A stretch of DNA of 64,000 nt. Source: Adiantum capillus-veneris. Taxonomy: Eukaryota; Streptophyta; Polypodiopsida; Polypodiales; Pteridaceae. Below are positions 46,331 through 57,762 of this stretch, one piece after another; the stretch's first letter is position 1, and each line of letters begins with the position of its first letter. Both the position numbers and the translations under genes were made by a program. The notes beneath the pieces are model-generated. The model worked only from the letters and a program-made list of their open reading frames with translations. It was not told the DNA's origin and searched no databases. The stretch spans positions 67,106,567 through 67,170,566 of the forward strand of contig CM043970.1 in the NCBI GenBank assembly GCA_014529385.2, written 5' to 3'.

Positions 46331-46937
46331 ATTAGTGAGTTCTTTGTATTTCACCTTTCATTTTATAGTTTCACATGGCTTGACTTTCTTGCATTCTATA
46401 GGGAAAGTCTCTTTTATTAAGTGGTCACCAGTTAAGTTTCCTTCTCGTAAGAAGCAAACCAAAAATACTAGTAAAAATTTTGAAATTTGTAAGATTTTTG
46501 AACTACTTTTTCACATATTTCACTGATTTTTCTTTTCTTTACCGTGGTTTGCAACCGGTTAGTCTGGATTTTCAATCGGCTCAAGGCTAAGGTGAGGCAA
46601 TTCTTTCTCGAACACTGAATTAAATTTCATTTAAGCTCGACCTAATGATTTTATTACTATCCTATTCTTTTTTTTAAAAAGGCATCGTGACCCTTTCACT
46701 TGTTTTTTTAGGAATTAAAATAGTTGAGACAATTATTTCCTTACATTCTAGCATTTTCCAAGGTAATCGTGTAGAATTCAAAAGGCCACATGCCCTATGG
46801 GGAAGTGATGATAGGTTCGATTAAGTTATTAAATCACAAAGACTAAGGTAAGGGGGCCAATAAAAAACCACCCCCCAAAGAAAGAACAATGACAAAGTTG
46901 GACCCACTTTGTGCAATTCAAAAGGATGTTGAACCGT
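46331..46937. other. No recognised feature
   Basis: AT-rich non-coding DNA. No gene, terminus or strong repeat is seen. Confidence 0.4.
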
Positions 46938-47310
46938 TCGTTTTATCTATACTATATATAATGCAGCTTAAAAATTTCAAGGCCAAAGAAGCCCTCCACT
47001 TGTTTCATTTCTATGAAGTTTGGAACGTAGAAAGGTAGAAAGGCCAGTTCGTTTTATCTATACTATATATAATGCAGCTTAAAAATTTCAAGGCCAAAGA
47101 AGCCCTCCACTTGTTTCATTTCTATGAAGTTTGGAACGTAGAAAGGTAGAAAGGCCAGTAATAAGACAAAGTTGGATCCACTTTGTGCAATTCAAAAGGA
47201 TGTTGAATGTTAGTTTTATCTATACTTCTATACTATATATAATGCAGTTTAAAAATTTCAAGGCCAAAGAAGCCCTCCACTTGTTTCATTTCTATGAAGT
47301 TTGAAACTTA
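46938..47310 (+). repeat. Three tandem copies of a Helitron-like 5' end
   Basis: TCTATACTATATATAATGCA at 46946, 47057 and 47227, each followed by the same segment (aaaaatttcaaggccaaaga, then agccctccacttgtttcatt). The start pattern (A|TC plus TATACTAT) resembles plant Helitron 5' termini. Only one 3' terminus (60456-60483) is visible in the window. Confidence 0.5.
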
Positions 47311-47486
47311 TAAATATTTTCAACCTTTAACTTTCAACCTTTGAATTAAGCTGACTGTACTTTTTCTTTTTCTTTTGAAAGCATACTTCACTTTCCCTTT
47401 TAAAAGCCAATTGAAGGGTGCCTCAACTTTGCTTTTTGAGGAAACGCACATATTACTTTCAACTTCAATACTACTTCATATGGAAC

Positions 47487-47817
47487 TTAAGAAATTCTAC
47501 AACAATGAGTTGCCAAACCATTGACCTTATGGTTATTCAGGACCAACTTAATAGCTTGGAGGCCTTGCTTGTCCACAAAGTGATGAAAGAGCTTGACAAT
47601 CTAGTGATGCCAATCTATGTTCGGAGTTGGACTGGAATGCCTGGAAATGGCCCGAAAGCAGTCTCTTGTGGAAACCCCATACTAAAAGCATTTATCAGAC
47701 AATGATGCAAAAGACGAATTGGTCTAGCCCCCTTAATAAGCTATGGAAAAAGCAATGGCTGGAGGAAAGGTGGGAGCATGTAATGGAGAACATATGGAAG
47801 CCGAAGGTTCCACAGTA
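47487..47817 (+). pseudogene. LINE fragment, upstream half (RT to zf-RVT)
   Basis: Aligns with 7678-8016 of the LINE at 3.2-8.6 kb: VHKVMKELDNLVMP matches VYKVMKELHKVVMP, and WLEERWEHVMENIWKPK matches the corresponding part there. The fragment stops where the Gypsy 5' LTR begins. Its continuation, now inverted, is at 57568-56757. Confidence 0.85.
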
Positions 47818-47909
47818 TTTTATAAAAACTAATATCTAACCAACCCAAATGATTTTCTCATATTAAACTGATCACTTAATGTGGGAGAATAAACGGGAAC
47901 AAGGGTTAA

Positions 47910-49228
47910 CACTAGGTTGGTAATGGGACACTTTTATGTCCTGTTAAGTTACCATTTTCCTTGAATTATTTCAAGAGTTTCAAAATGGATTTTGAGGTGC
48001 TATCTATCTAGAAAGTTGTCTCATGAGCTGAAAAAAACTCGACATTTTTTTGGAATATCAATTCCATCTTTAACCTTGTCCTTGCACAACATTTCACAAC
48101 CTAAACTGTGTGAAAAAACGGGTCCTGTTTTTGGCTTTTTTCAACTTTCTGCAACTATACCACTCTAGAATTCATGTTTGTGAGGTCCATAATGCTAGAG
48201 AACTATCTTTAGTAGTCCTCAACATGTCCTGATGCTTCTAGGGAGAAATAAATGTTAAAGTTGTAAGTTATGACCAAATTACAAAAATGGTCAAATCCTG
48301 TTTTTTAGCCAATTTTAGCTCTTCTATGATTTTTTTGGTGGCTTTCATGATATCCAAATGCAGTTTTGATTTTCTATGTCGCATATTGTAACATAAATCT
48401 AATATTCCTTAGGTTTTGGGGCACCTAATACCCTATTTTGCATAGTAGACAACGATGGTTGATTTTTTCAATTATAGAAGAAAACGAAACACTCTAGTAT
48501 ATCAAGTATAGCTTTTTCAATATTGTTAGTTTCTTGTGACAACTACATGCATTTTGTAGGTAGTAACCATATCTAGTCATAAGGATCAAATTTGGCTAGA
48601 TATTGAATAGTTTCTATGGGATTCTACAACTCATAATGTTGAACCCAGTTTTTTCATGTTTGATGTACTTAGCACTTCATCTTTGTCCCCAAGATTCCCC
48701 TTGGTAAGAGATGTATTATTCTTTTCACATGCTCCATGGCTCCTTATGAACCTAAAGGAGAGTAGGGAACTAAGAAAACATGCATATATTATTTGTATTG
48801 AGCGTGGCTATAGAAACTTTGACGATAGGTTTGCAGAATGGTAAAAATTCAACTTTTTTGTACCTATTTCTTTTGGCAAAACAAAAATAGTGAGTGAGAA
48901 GGAATCATATGTTCTGATCACCAACCCATTGAAGTTAACTAGGGAATTTATCTCAAGTCCTACAAAAATCCCTAATCTTATTTTTATGCAACAAAACGTA
49001 AGAAATGACTGTTTTGATGAAAATGTACTGGTCCATCAACTTTGGAGGCTTGGTGTGACCAAAAGATGAGAAATTTTACAAGTTTCTTATTTTTTCCGTG
49101 TGTAGTAGGCCTTGAACTATAACCTCATGAAAGGATTTTACAAAATGAGTGGATCTACTATGGTCTTGGAGGTTTTTTCAAAACCCTGAAAGGACACTTT
49201 TATGTCCTGTTAGGTTACCAACCTAGTG
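47910..49228 (+). mobile_element. TTAA-flanked DNA transposon, copy 2 (non-autonomous, 1,319 bp)
   Basis: TTAA at 47906-47909 and 49229-49232. Ends CACTAGGTTGGTAA and ttaccaacctagtg are perfect 14-bp inverted repeats. The Gypsy 3' LTR shows the unoccupied site (aagggTTAAgatatag, about 55569-55584), which proves both the insertion and the 4-bp TTAA duplication. Nearly identical to copy 1, with an extra segment of about 220 bp (48865-49085). The 62-codon frame at 48656-48844 encodes exactly the same peptide as in copy 1. Confidence 0.92.
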
Positions 49229-49439
49229 TTAAGATATAGACATGTGCTTTTAGATCTATCTCAACACGGGGCCATTAGTAAAGGGGCCCAAATGAGAGAT
49301 GATCTATTAAAGAGCAAGGCTAACCAATGGAGCATAAGACCTTAGGGTTAACTTCATTGAAGACCTCCAATAATGTGTGTAAAATTCCTTTGACCTTAGG
49401 TAAGCTAGGGCTGATCTTGAGGCGCGGGAACCCGACCTA

Positions 49440-49570
49440 GCTCGAGGTGCTTGTCATGCTTGATGACTAAGGTGCTTGAGGTGCTTGATGATTGAGGTGC
49501 TTGAGATGCTTGAGGTGCTTAATGATTGAGATGCTTGAGGTGCTTGACATGCTTGAGATGTTAGGGTTGC
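49440..49570. repeat. ggtgcttga/gatgcttga minisatellite in the Gypsy LTR
   Basis: About ten units of 9-18 bases such as gaggtgcttgatgattgag. The matching stretch in the 3' LTR (about 55783-55900) has a different unit order, so the array changed after integration. Confidence 0.85.
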
Positions 49571-50831
49571 ACTTGAGGTGAGAACCCAACCCAAGCTTAA
49601 AGTGCTTAAGGGCCAAGCTTGTGGTGGGAACTGGGCCAAGCTTGTGGTGGGAACTGTGCCTATGCATGCGGGGTTGAGGTGTCAAAAAGTCAAAGATTCA
49701 ATCCCTACAAGGAGGGGTCGAGCCCTACATGAGGGGGGATGAGAGAGAACACCCTCACACAAGGCATGCATGGTACAAAGAAAGCAAAAGGGACACTTGT
49801 CAAGTTCCTCCTCATGTTGCCCTCATTGTGTGCCTGAAGCCTATTGGTTGGCCACCCAAGGGGTCCAATGATAATTTAGGGGATTTAATTAATTGATTTT
49901 TCATTTATCAAGTCCTCTCTCTCAAAGGGGAAAGGGGGACACTTGTCTTAAGGCTACCCTTGCTGCTTGTAATGCCTCCTGCTTATGATTGGCTAGGCCT
50001 GGAGGGGTCCAATGAGCTTAAAGAATGAGCTACAAGCGGGGGTCAACCCAAGAAAGCTAGGGGGTTGCTTAGGGGGTATACTCACCCACACACACTCACA
50101 AACACTCTCATTGTGTGCTAGGCAAGGTGCAAGAACTCCCTCTCCTTCTCCAAGCAAGTAGAGGTTGAGAGCCTACACCAACAATCTTGGATATGGAGTG
50201 CAAATCCAACCAAGAGCCATGCTTCAATGCTTAAGCTTTCCATCTTCATTACTATGCTATTATGTATGCTAAGCAAGAAGAGTGATGATAAGTGAGGAAT
50301 TATGTCTTTCTCCTATGGAATACTTCTTCTTCCTCTTCCCTACCCTCATTCCCTTCTAGCTCTCTCCACCTTCAAAGGTGATTGAGGTCTTGGGACTGAG
50401 GCTTGGGATAGTTAATGATTTCTACAAAGTGCATGTTATACTTATTGTAAGAAGGCTAATGGTTTATTGCAAGTAGATTAGTTACTTAATGCAAGTAGAT
50501 TAATTGTATTGCAAGGTAGATAAATTGTTGCTTTAGGCACAAGTTGATGCATAAAAATATACATCTTCATGCACTCAAATGATTTAGGGAACACAAAGAC
50601 TAATGATGTTCACAAGTTCTTGATTGTTTTCAAGCTAAGATTGATTATTGATATTATGCAAAAGCTCGGTATATGAAGCTTCCACCTTCATACTGCCAAA
50701 GAGGTCTCAAGGAACACAAAGATTGTATTGTACCAAGTCTCTCTTAATGAGAGAATCTATAATACAAATGCCTTTTGGAGGGGTGGACCGGCTCCACATA
50801 AATCCGGTCCTCAACTGTTGTCAAATTCTCT

Positions 50832-50882
<51 letters not shown>

Positions 50883-51026
50883 AAGGTATTGCTCATGCCT
50901 AGTTAATTAAGTGTTATGATTAAGTTGCTACTGCCAATTAATTCCACCATCTATGCTCTCAAAGTTGCTCACTCTAATTCTCTTAATTCCGCTATTCTCT
51001 AAGTTCATAGGCCATTTCCATTACAT

Positions 51027-51038
51027 TGGTATCAGAGC
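51027..51038 (+). other. Gypsy primer-binding site
   Basis: TGGTATCAGAGC, one base after the 5' LTR end. Complementary to initiator tRNA-Met. Confidence 0.92.
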
Positions 51039-51439
51039 ATTTGGTTTCTCTTTTCTTTCTTAAGAAGAGAGGTCCTTAAGTAACCTATAAATGGTTGATG
51101 TTGTTAATTATATTAGGCTAAGTGGAACTGGGATTTATTATCGGTTTTGTTGAACCGACTATGTGGGATATGGTGCACACCTCGGGAGCTTTGGACTTAA
51201 GAATGGAGTCTTTTTAGACTTGCCTACGGCTTTACCATTATTGAGCCATAAGAAGTCCGAAAGGAGCTAGCCCTCGGCAACTCTGCTATGTTAGACATAC
51301 TCCTCTATTCTCTATAATTAACCACTTTGAGACGTGGGTGTATATACTTAAGAGCCGATTTTCAAAGGCTAAGAGGAGTGGCAACTAAGGTTTTGAATTG
51401 CCAAAGCATACACTAAGTACATACATAAATTTTGTTAAC

Positions 51440-52863
51440 ATGGCTGACAATAATCAAGAGAGTAGAATGAACATTGATAGCTTTGATTTTGCACATGAAG
51501 GTGCTAATGATGATGCTCCCATGTTTATCAATTGTCTTGTTTCTAAGCTGCAACAAGCTATGGGAAACCCATCCCTACAAGGTGAAGTTTTCCAAAAACT
51601 TCATAGTTATGGGATTCTCCAAACTCCCCCAAAAGTGAGAGCACCTGAGAAGTCTCTTCGAGAGATTTCCAAGAGAGGGCTCTCTACGGTGAGAGTAGAG
51701 GAGAACCCATACGAAGCGCTTAAATGTTTACTAGCGGGCTTACCTCCATCCAAGAAGAGAGGTGAAGTCTCTACTATAGAGCCTTCACCAAGAGAAGGAG
51801 AAAGAAGTGAGTCTCCCAATAATTCTGAAGATGTGGCTCCAAGAAGACGGCAGCCTCAACGATCTCCAACTCCCCCTAAGAGAGAAATATTGCCGGAAAG
51901 TCCTCCTCCTCGTTATCACAAAAAGGAAGAGAGGTACCAAAAGAAGGAAAAGGAGAGAAAGAGGTCACCCTCTTCTCCATATTCATCACCTTCCTCATAT
52001 TCCAATGAAGGTAGCGGCTCTTCTCTCAAAGAGCCCAAAAGGAAAGGCCATCGCAAGTCCTATCCGGTATGGAGAAGGTCCAAGAAGCTGAAGAAGTTCA
52101 AGGAGGGAGGAAAGGACACCACTTTTCTTACCTATGATGGTACCTTTGGTGCTACGGACAAGATCTTGGCCTTCATCCAACAGTTTGATGTGGCCTTTGG
52201 TGATGAGGACTTCATGGAGTCCTCTAAACTGCAGCAGGTATCTATGCATTTTCAAAGCTCTGCTCGTCAATGGTGGGCTAGCCTACGAGCCCAAAGGAAA
52301 GCTCCAAGGACATGGAAGGCTTTAAGAGCCTCCATCATGAAACAATTTTTGGCAAGCAACACCAAAGACAATGTCCTTACAGAATGGCAAAGCTTGAAAC
52401 TCTCTCCCTACGAGTCTATCCAAAAGTATGTAGATAAGTTTTGGGATTTACTTCTCAAAGCCAGTTTCTACAAAAAGATAGGCTTTGAGGAGCAAAAGCA
52501 ACAATTTTGTGCGGGTCTTTTTGACGAGATGGCCGAGTATATTAACTCACAAAGGCCTAATGCCATATCGGCGGTCATACACCATACTATGGTCGCCTCT
52601 CAAATCAATTTCCAACAAGGGGTTAAGAGAAACTCTAAGCCCATGGAAGTGAAAGATCAAAATGAGCCTAGAGGAAGGAATAATACTCAAACTTCCTCCA
52701 AAGGCAACTCTAGCAACACCGATAACAAAGCTAAGGAGAAAGGAGTCTACAAAGGTAAGAATAGACTCTCTCCAATAGAGCTAGAGTGTTAACGTAAGGA
52801 TAACAAATGCTACAAGTGTGGACAACAAGGGCATGTTTATCGTGCTTGTCCCCAAAGAAATGC
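51440..52863 (+). pseudogene. Gypsy Gag; zinc knuckle cut off by an in-frame stop
   Basis: ATG at 51440 (MADNNQESRMNIDSFDF); the same frame is open a little upstream. A charged, Ser/Pro/Arg-rich N-terminal half leads to the Retrotrans_gag domain (about 52130-52620: FLTYDGTFGATDKILAFIQQ, WWASLRAQRKAPRTWKALRA, ESIQKYVDKFWDL, QKQQFCAGLFDEM). The frame stops at TAA 52790-52792. In the same frame directly after comes CYKCGQQGHVYRAC (from 52808), a C-x2-C-x4-H-x4-C knuckle, then another stop. A single nonsense change thus separates capsid from nucleocapsid. Up to the stop, 450 residues could still be made. Confidence 0.82.
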
Positions 52864-53589
52864 ATGCAACAAGCCGCCTTGAGTTTCTATGCTGGAAACT
52901 CCCAAAGAGGATGCTCATAGCAAAAGTCTTTTGTTTTTCCTATGCTAGGGATATGTACATACATGTTTTTCAGTCGCGGGTAGCATCCTATCCCTTGTAA
53001 ATATGCATGATTTTCACAAGTTAATGAAAATCTATATATTCATATACATGATTTTTGTTAGAAAGTCTGTAAATGAACTCAATGTTTCAACCAATAACAA
53101 TAAAAATAAGACGGGAATCAAGAGGAATTAGAATTTTCTACATTCCTAAATGGATTCCAAAATGTTTTTATTGATGATACCCCCGTAAGCTATCTCCACA
53201 ATGAGGGGACAATGACCATGCAATGGAGCTTTTAATGATGAAGCTCACTGCTGCGTAATAAGCCTCCTTATTGAGCTTTATAAGCTCCACAAGAGGAGTT
53301 CAAAAGGCAATAGAATGAACTGGTAAGTTTTGAGAGAGGTTAGGCTTTCCTCTAACCAAAAGAAAAGTGGATTTTTTTAAAAAGAGATTCAATAATTAGG
53401 TCACATTATCCCTAAAGGTGGCATTTGTATGGATCCACAAAAGGTAGAGGTAATAAAAAGATGCCCTAATCCAAGGAGTCTACATGAGTTGCGAAACTCT
53501 AATGGTATGAGTGCATACTAGAGATGCCTCATAGGAAAAAATCATGCTTATAGCAGGTCCAATACATGACTTAACAAAAAAGTACGTTA
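52864..53589. other. Gypsy interior, no recognisable domain
   Basis: Protease and the front of RT should lie here; I see only short broken frames. The length is too small for an intact pol, so a deletion is likely. Confidence 0.45.
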
Positions 53590-54370
53590 AGTGTACATGG
53601 ACTACAAAGAGAGAACAATACTTTTGAAAAGTTCAAAGAGAAACTTATCTCTCAACTTATTCTTACACTACGGGATCTCTCAAAGCTATTTGAGGTCCAA
53701 TGTAATGCCTGGATGCATGCCTTCAAGCAAAAATTTGCTTCAAGAAGGGAATACCATAGAATACAAGATTCAGAGACTCAAATCCAATGAGCGAATGCTA
53801 AAAGGAACTACGAGCTGTTTTACATGCCGTTGACACATGGAAGTACTTCTTGCGGACTCCATCCATGATACAAACCAAGCTCTTCGACAATCAAATGAGG
53901 TGGGCAAATTCCTTTTTGCAATTTAAATTTTACATTGCTCACATTGCTGGCAAGCACAAACATGTAGCCAATGCACTTTCCCGATGGCCAAGGGTAGATA
54001 GGGTATCAATAGCAACTTACAATGAACTATGTTTTATGATAGTTAAATATGCTTCTAACCCAGGCTTTAGGGATATAATAATAGCCTTTACAAATGGAAG
54101 AAAAAGAACCACTCACGTTAGAGGATGGTTATCTTCCATACCTCAATAGGCTATATCTTCCTCACTTTCCATGCTCCTCCTATATGCGGGGCAAAGAGGA
54201 ATTCGAATTTATTCTTTTAGGAATAAAATCATACTTGTATTGGCTTACCAAGAAACAAGAACATACAAGAGTATGTTTCAAAATGTATGGTATACCAAAA
54301 GATGAAGGATGATAGAAGGACCATGGCTTGCCAACATCTAATTGTGTCGGATAGAATCCTACCATGACCA
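53590..54370 (+). pseudogene. Gypsy pol remnant: RNase H end and integrase start
   Basis: In one frame ELRAVLHAVDTWKYFLRTPS (about 53797) resembles the RNase H motif before the CHD-type DH box. Then QMRWANSFLQFKFYIAHIAG and KHKHVANALSRWP (about 53890-53990) match the Gypsy RWxxFLxxFxFxIxYxxG...NxxADALSR pattern. GYLPYLNRLYLP and EEFEFILLGIKSYLYWL (54126 onward) may be remains of the integrase H2C2 region. Frameshifts and stops break all of it. Confidence 0.65.
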
Positions 54371-55482
54371 CTAATTTCTGATAGAGTCTCTATCAGAACT
54401 AGAGTAACCGTCTTATGTTGGCCTACTATTCCAACGGATGGCGAAAAGGAAAATCACAAAACTAATGATCCTTGATCTACTAAAAGCTTGTGATTCGAGG
54501 TAGATCAATGCTCAAAATGGGAGAAGTACTTACCCTAACAACAGTATGTCTCTAATAACATGAACATACTTCTAAGAGGAAAGTACCTTTTGAGGCTAAA
54601 GACGGAAGATCCAAACTTCCCTTGTAGCTTAAGGTACCTGGGAAGATCTTCATGGAAAAGGAGTATAGCCGAGGTCAAAACAAATCTTTTTAGAAGATTA
54701 AACAGGCTATATCCATCTATTAGCTAGGCAAAAGAGGCTCCTGCCATTAGGCATAAAAGAGCCTTACTTTAAAGAAAAAGAAATGTTTCTTTGGGTCTTA
54801 CTTAACAATTAAAGTTTCCCAACTATTGGCTCATATATATCATTTTTCATGAGAGCCTATTCGAGCCTTATTAAGGAGAGCCACCAAATAGAGGCTATAG
54901 ATGTAGACCCATTAGAGATCGAGGATGAAGCAAACGAGCTCCAACCCAAGTTCATCCTTCGTCAGGAACTCAAGGTATTAAGATATGGTAAGATTACTGA
55001 CAGTATCTTATTTAAGTTAAGAATTATCCTTTCAAAGATGCTAAATGCATGCAAAGAACATAGCTCAAGGATAATATGAACCTTGTTAATGATGCTTACA
55101 ATGACACAAAAGAGTAAGCAAATGTAAAAGAAATGCATTTTAAATGATCCATGTTTTTGTCTTATAAGACTCTCTTTTTATGTTTCGTGCACAAATTTTA
55201 AGAAGTATACATACTTAGGATCATGTTTGTGGTGACTACGTCTCCCAAACACCAAGTAGAACTTGTCACTCTACTTTGGAAGTATGATATGGACTAAAAA
55301 GAGCAGACATGCTTGCGGCAGACAATGTCTCTCAAGCACCAAGCGGATTAGTCATCCACTCTGGAATGATGTCGTAGGGTAAAAATGGATCCTCTACCCG
55401 CTAAGACCAATGGATTGATGGGTGAGACTTTACCATATCTATCTCATAGTCAAGGACGCCTATGATTGCAAGAGAGAGGTAA
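54371..55482. other. Gypsy interior, 3' part without recognised domain
   Basis: The integrase core expected here is not recognisable. A 76-codon acidic frame at 54849-55079 has no motif. Two related segments near 55232 and 55330 (tctcccaaacaccaagtaga and tctcaagcaccaagcggatt) form a short duplication. A purine tract ends at 55482. Confidence 0.45.
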
Positions 55483-55999
55483 TGTCATAAAAACTAATAT
55501 CTAACCAACCCAAATGATTTTCTCATATTAAACTGATCACTTAATGTGGGAGAATAAACGGGAACAAGGGTTAAGATATAGACATGTGCTTTTAGATCTA
55601 TCTCAACACGGGGCCATTGGTAAAGGGACCCAAATGAGAGATGATCTATCAAAGAGCAAGGCTAACCAATGGAGCATAAGACCTTAGGGTTAACTTCATT
55701 GAAGACCTCCAATAATGTGTGTAAAAGTCTTTTGACCTTAGGTAAGCTAGGGCTGAGCTTGAGGTGCGGGAACCCGACCCAACTCGAGGTGCTTGTCCTG
55801 CTTGTCATACTTGATGACTAAGGTGCTTGATGATTGAGGTGCTTGAGATGCTTGAGGTGCTTAATGATTGAGATGCTTGAGGTGCTTGACATGCTTGAGA
55901 TGTTAGGGTTGCACTTGAGGTGAGAACCCAATCCAAGCTTAAAGTGCTTAAGGGCCAAGCTTGTGGTGGGAACTGGGCCTATGCATGAGGGGTTGAGGT
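55483..55999 (+). repeat. Gypsy 3' LTR, first part (forward)
   Basis: Starts TGTCATAAAAACTAATATC and follows the 5' LTR to gaggt at about 55999, where it abruptly leaves it. Holds the empty TTAA site at about 55574-55577. Confidence 0.9.
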
Positions 56000-56234
56000 C
56001 AAGTAAGATGCCTGGTTGGCATGCGCATCCATGCGTGTGCCAAAGAAGCCTATTATGGTTCTAACTTGTAGGCAGTTGTGTTACGCGATGAAGGGCCCTC
56101 CAAATAAAATTCCCTTTATAAGGCCTGTGCGGATTCTTCACTAAGTGCTCCCATAAGGGAGAGTTCTTCTCTCTCTCTCTTAATCACGCTCATCGTCGCT
56201 TGGATACTCTCTCTCACTCTCTCACTCACTCACT

Positions 56235-56279
56235 CACACACACACACACACACACACATAAAACAATAGTGGCGAGAGG

Positions 56280-56362
<83 letters not shown>
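56235..56362. repeat. (CA)n and long (CT)n microsatellites
   Basis: A CA tract of about 24 bases at 56236-56259 and an uninterrupted CT tract of about 82 bases at 56281-56362. Confidence 0.95.
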
Positions 56363-56363
<1 letters not shown>

Positions 56364-56756
56364 GCGCCGTAGCCTAGATACACATACACACATACGTGGG
56401 TGCAAGTATGGACGCTTGGGACTCTTTGGAAAAATGTTGAGCAAATGCATGCATGAGGAAAGGCCCCCAAGTTGCACTCATGTTGTAGAGTTAGCTCCCA
56501 ATTTGGTGACCAGTGTTCGGGAAAAGTGTGCCTCAATCTAGCCTTGAGCCGGTTGAAAACTCAAAACAACCAGTCGAATGGGAGCGGAGGAAGGGGAAAA
56601 TCCGCTTGAAAATTTTCAGAAAATAGATTCAAAAAAACATTTGGTTATTTTGAAAATTCCTCTTTGAATCTACCCTAAAGGGAATTTTATATGTTTGCAA
56701 AATTGACTTTTCTCAAAAATTGTTGGTGGCATATGTTAGTGCTCATTGTTGTAGAT

Positions 56757-57568
56757 TTTTTTTTCTTTTTAATAGCAAAACTCACAATTGTGAGTGAATT
56801 AAATTGAACAGCCCAAAAAATTACAAGGTCTTGTCATGCTCATGTCAAGCCATGACAACATCCAGGGACCATAACTACATCGGCTATCACGGAAGCCATC
56901 CGTACCAACCCGCCCCCTCATCCTTGATACATAAGGTCCATAATCTTGTCATTCTGAGATCTTTTATTTACCGATGGCCAAGACTCGCCCCCATCCTAGG
57001 CATTCCATCTGCTGACAACAAGGCACAAGTAGCCCTAGACCAATCCTCCGAGTGATGCTTGTGGCGCCCAAGTGTCCATATTAGCACTTTGCTTTCTTGT
57101 ATAATTTCTGCGAAGCTTGCCACCTCAAAACCTCCTTCAAATACACGGCGGTTCCTTGTTTTCCATACATTATGTAAGAAGAAGTATTTGACGATCTAGG
57201 TGCTGAAGAGAAATGCAAGACTACCTGAATCCTTACCTCCAAGGAATACGACAGTCTTGAAAAAACTAGTTTTCGATGTTCTTTGGACCCACTTGCATAT
57301 TTTCCCTGCAAGGCCTTTGATAGTTGGGCAGTCCATGGTGGGCCAGATCTTCACTAGCCAACCTGCATCCCAAGCATCGATCTGACCCAATCCCTCTCTC
57401 CTGAATCTTCACCCCCATTGGTAGAGCACCCCAAATAACCTTCCATAAGAAAACCTTCATCTTTGAGAGCATAATCCCAAGCATCGATCTGACCCAATCC
57501 CTCTCTCCTGAATCTTCACCCCCATTGGTAGAGCACCCCAAATAACCTTCCATAAGAAAACCTTCATG
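56757..57568 (-). pseudogene. LINE fragment, downstream half (zf-RVT to tail)
   Basis: On the minus strand: MKVFLWKVIWGALPMGVKIQ, ERGIGSDRCLGCRLASEDLA and GLAGKICKWVQRTSKTSFFK match the zf-RVT end of the LINE at 8.0-8.3 kb, followed by the palindrome (56781-56794) and an A-rich tail. A 94-bp piece is duplicated in tandem (57367-57460 and 57474-57567). Confidence 0.87.
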
Positions 57569-57573
57569 TGTTG

Positions 57574-57716
57574 TGTAATGGAAATGGCCTATGAACTTAG
57601 AGAATAGCGGAATTAAGAGAATTAGAGTGAGCAACTTTGAGAGCATAGATGGTGGACTTAATTGGCGGTAGCAACTTAATCATAACACTTAATTAACTAG
57701 GCATGAGCAATACCTT

Positions 57717-57762
<46 letters not shown>

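Larger units (their letters stand above)
47818..51025 (+). repeat. Gypsy 5' LTR, carrying a TTAA transposon
   Basis: Homologous to 55483-55999 and, inverted, to 57574-58929. The first bases read TTTT where the 3' LTR has TGTC. Contains the ggtgcttga minisatellite (49440-49570), a (CT)n tract at 50833-50879 and the transposon at 47910-49228. Ends ...ttccattaca at 51025. Confidence 0.88.
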
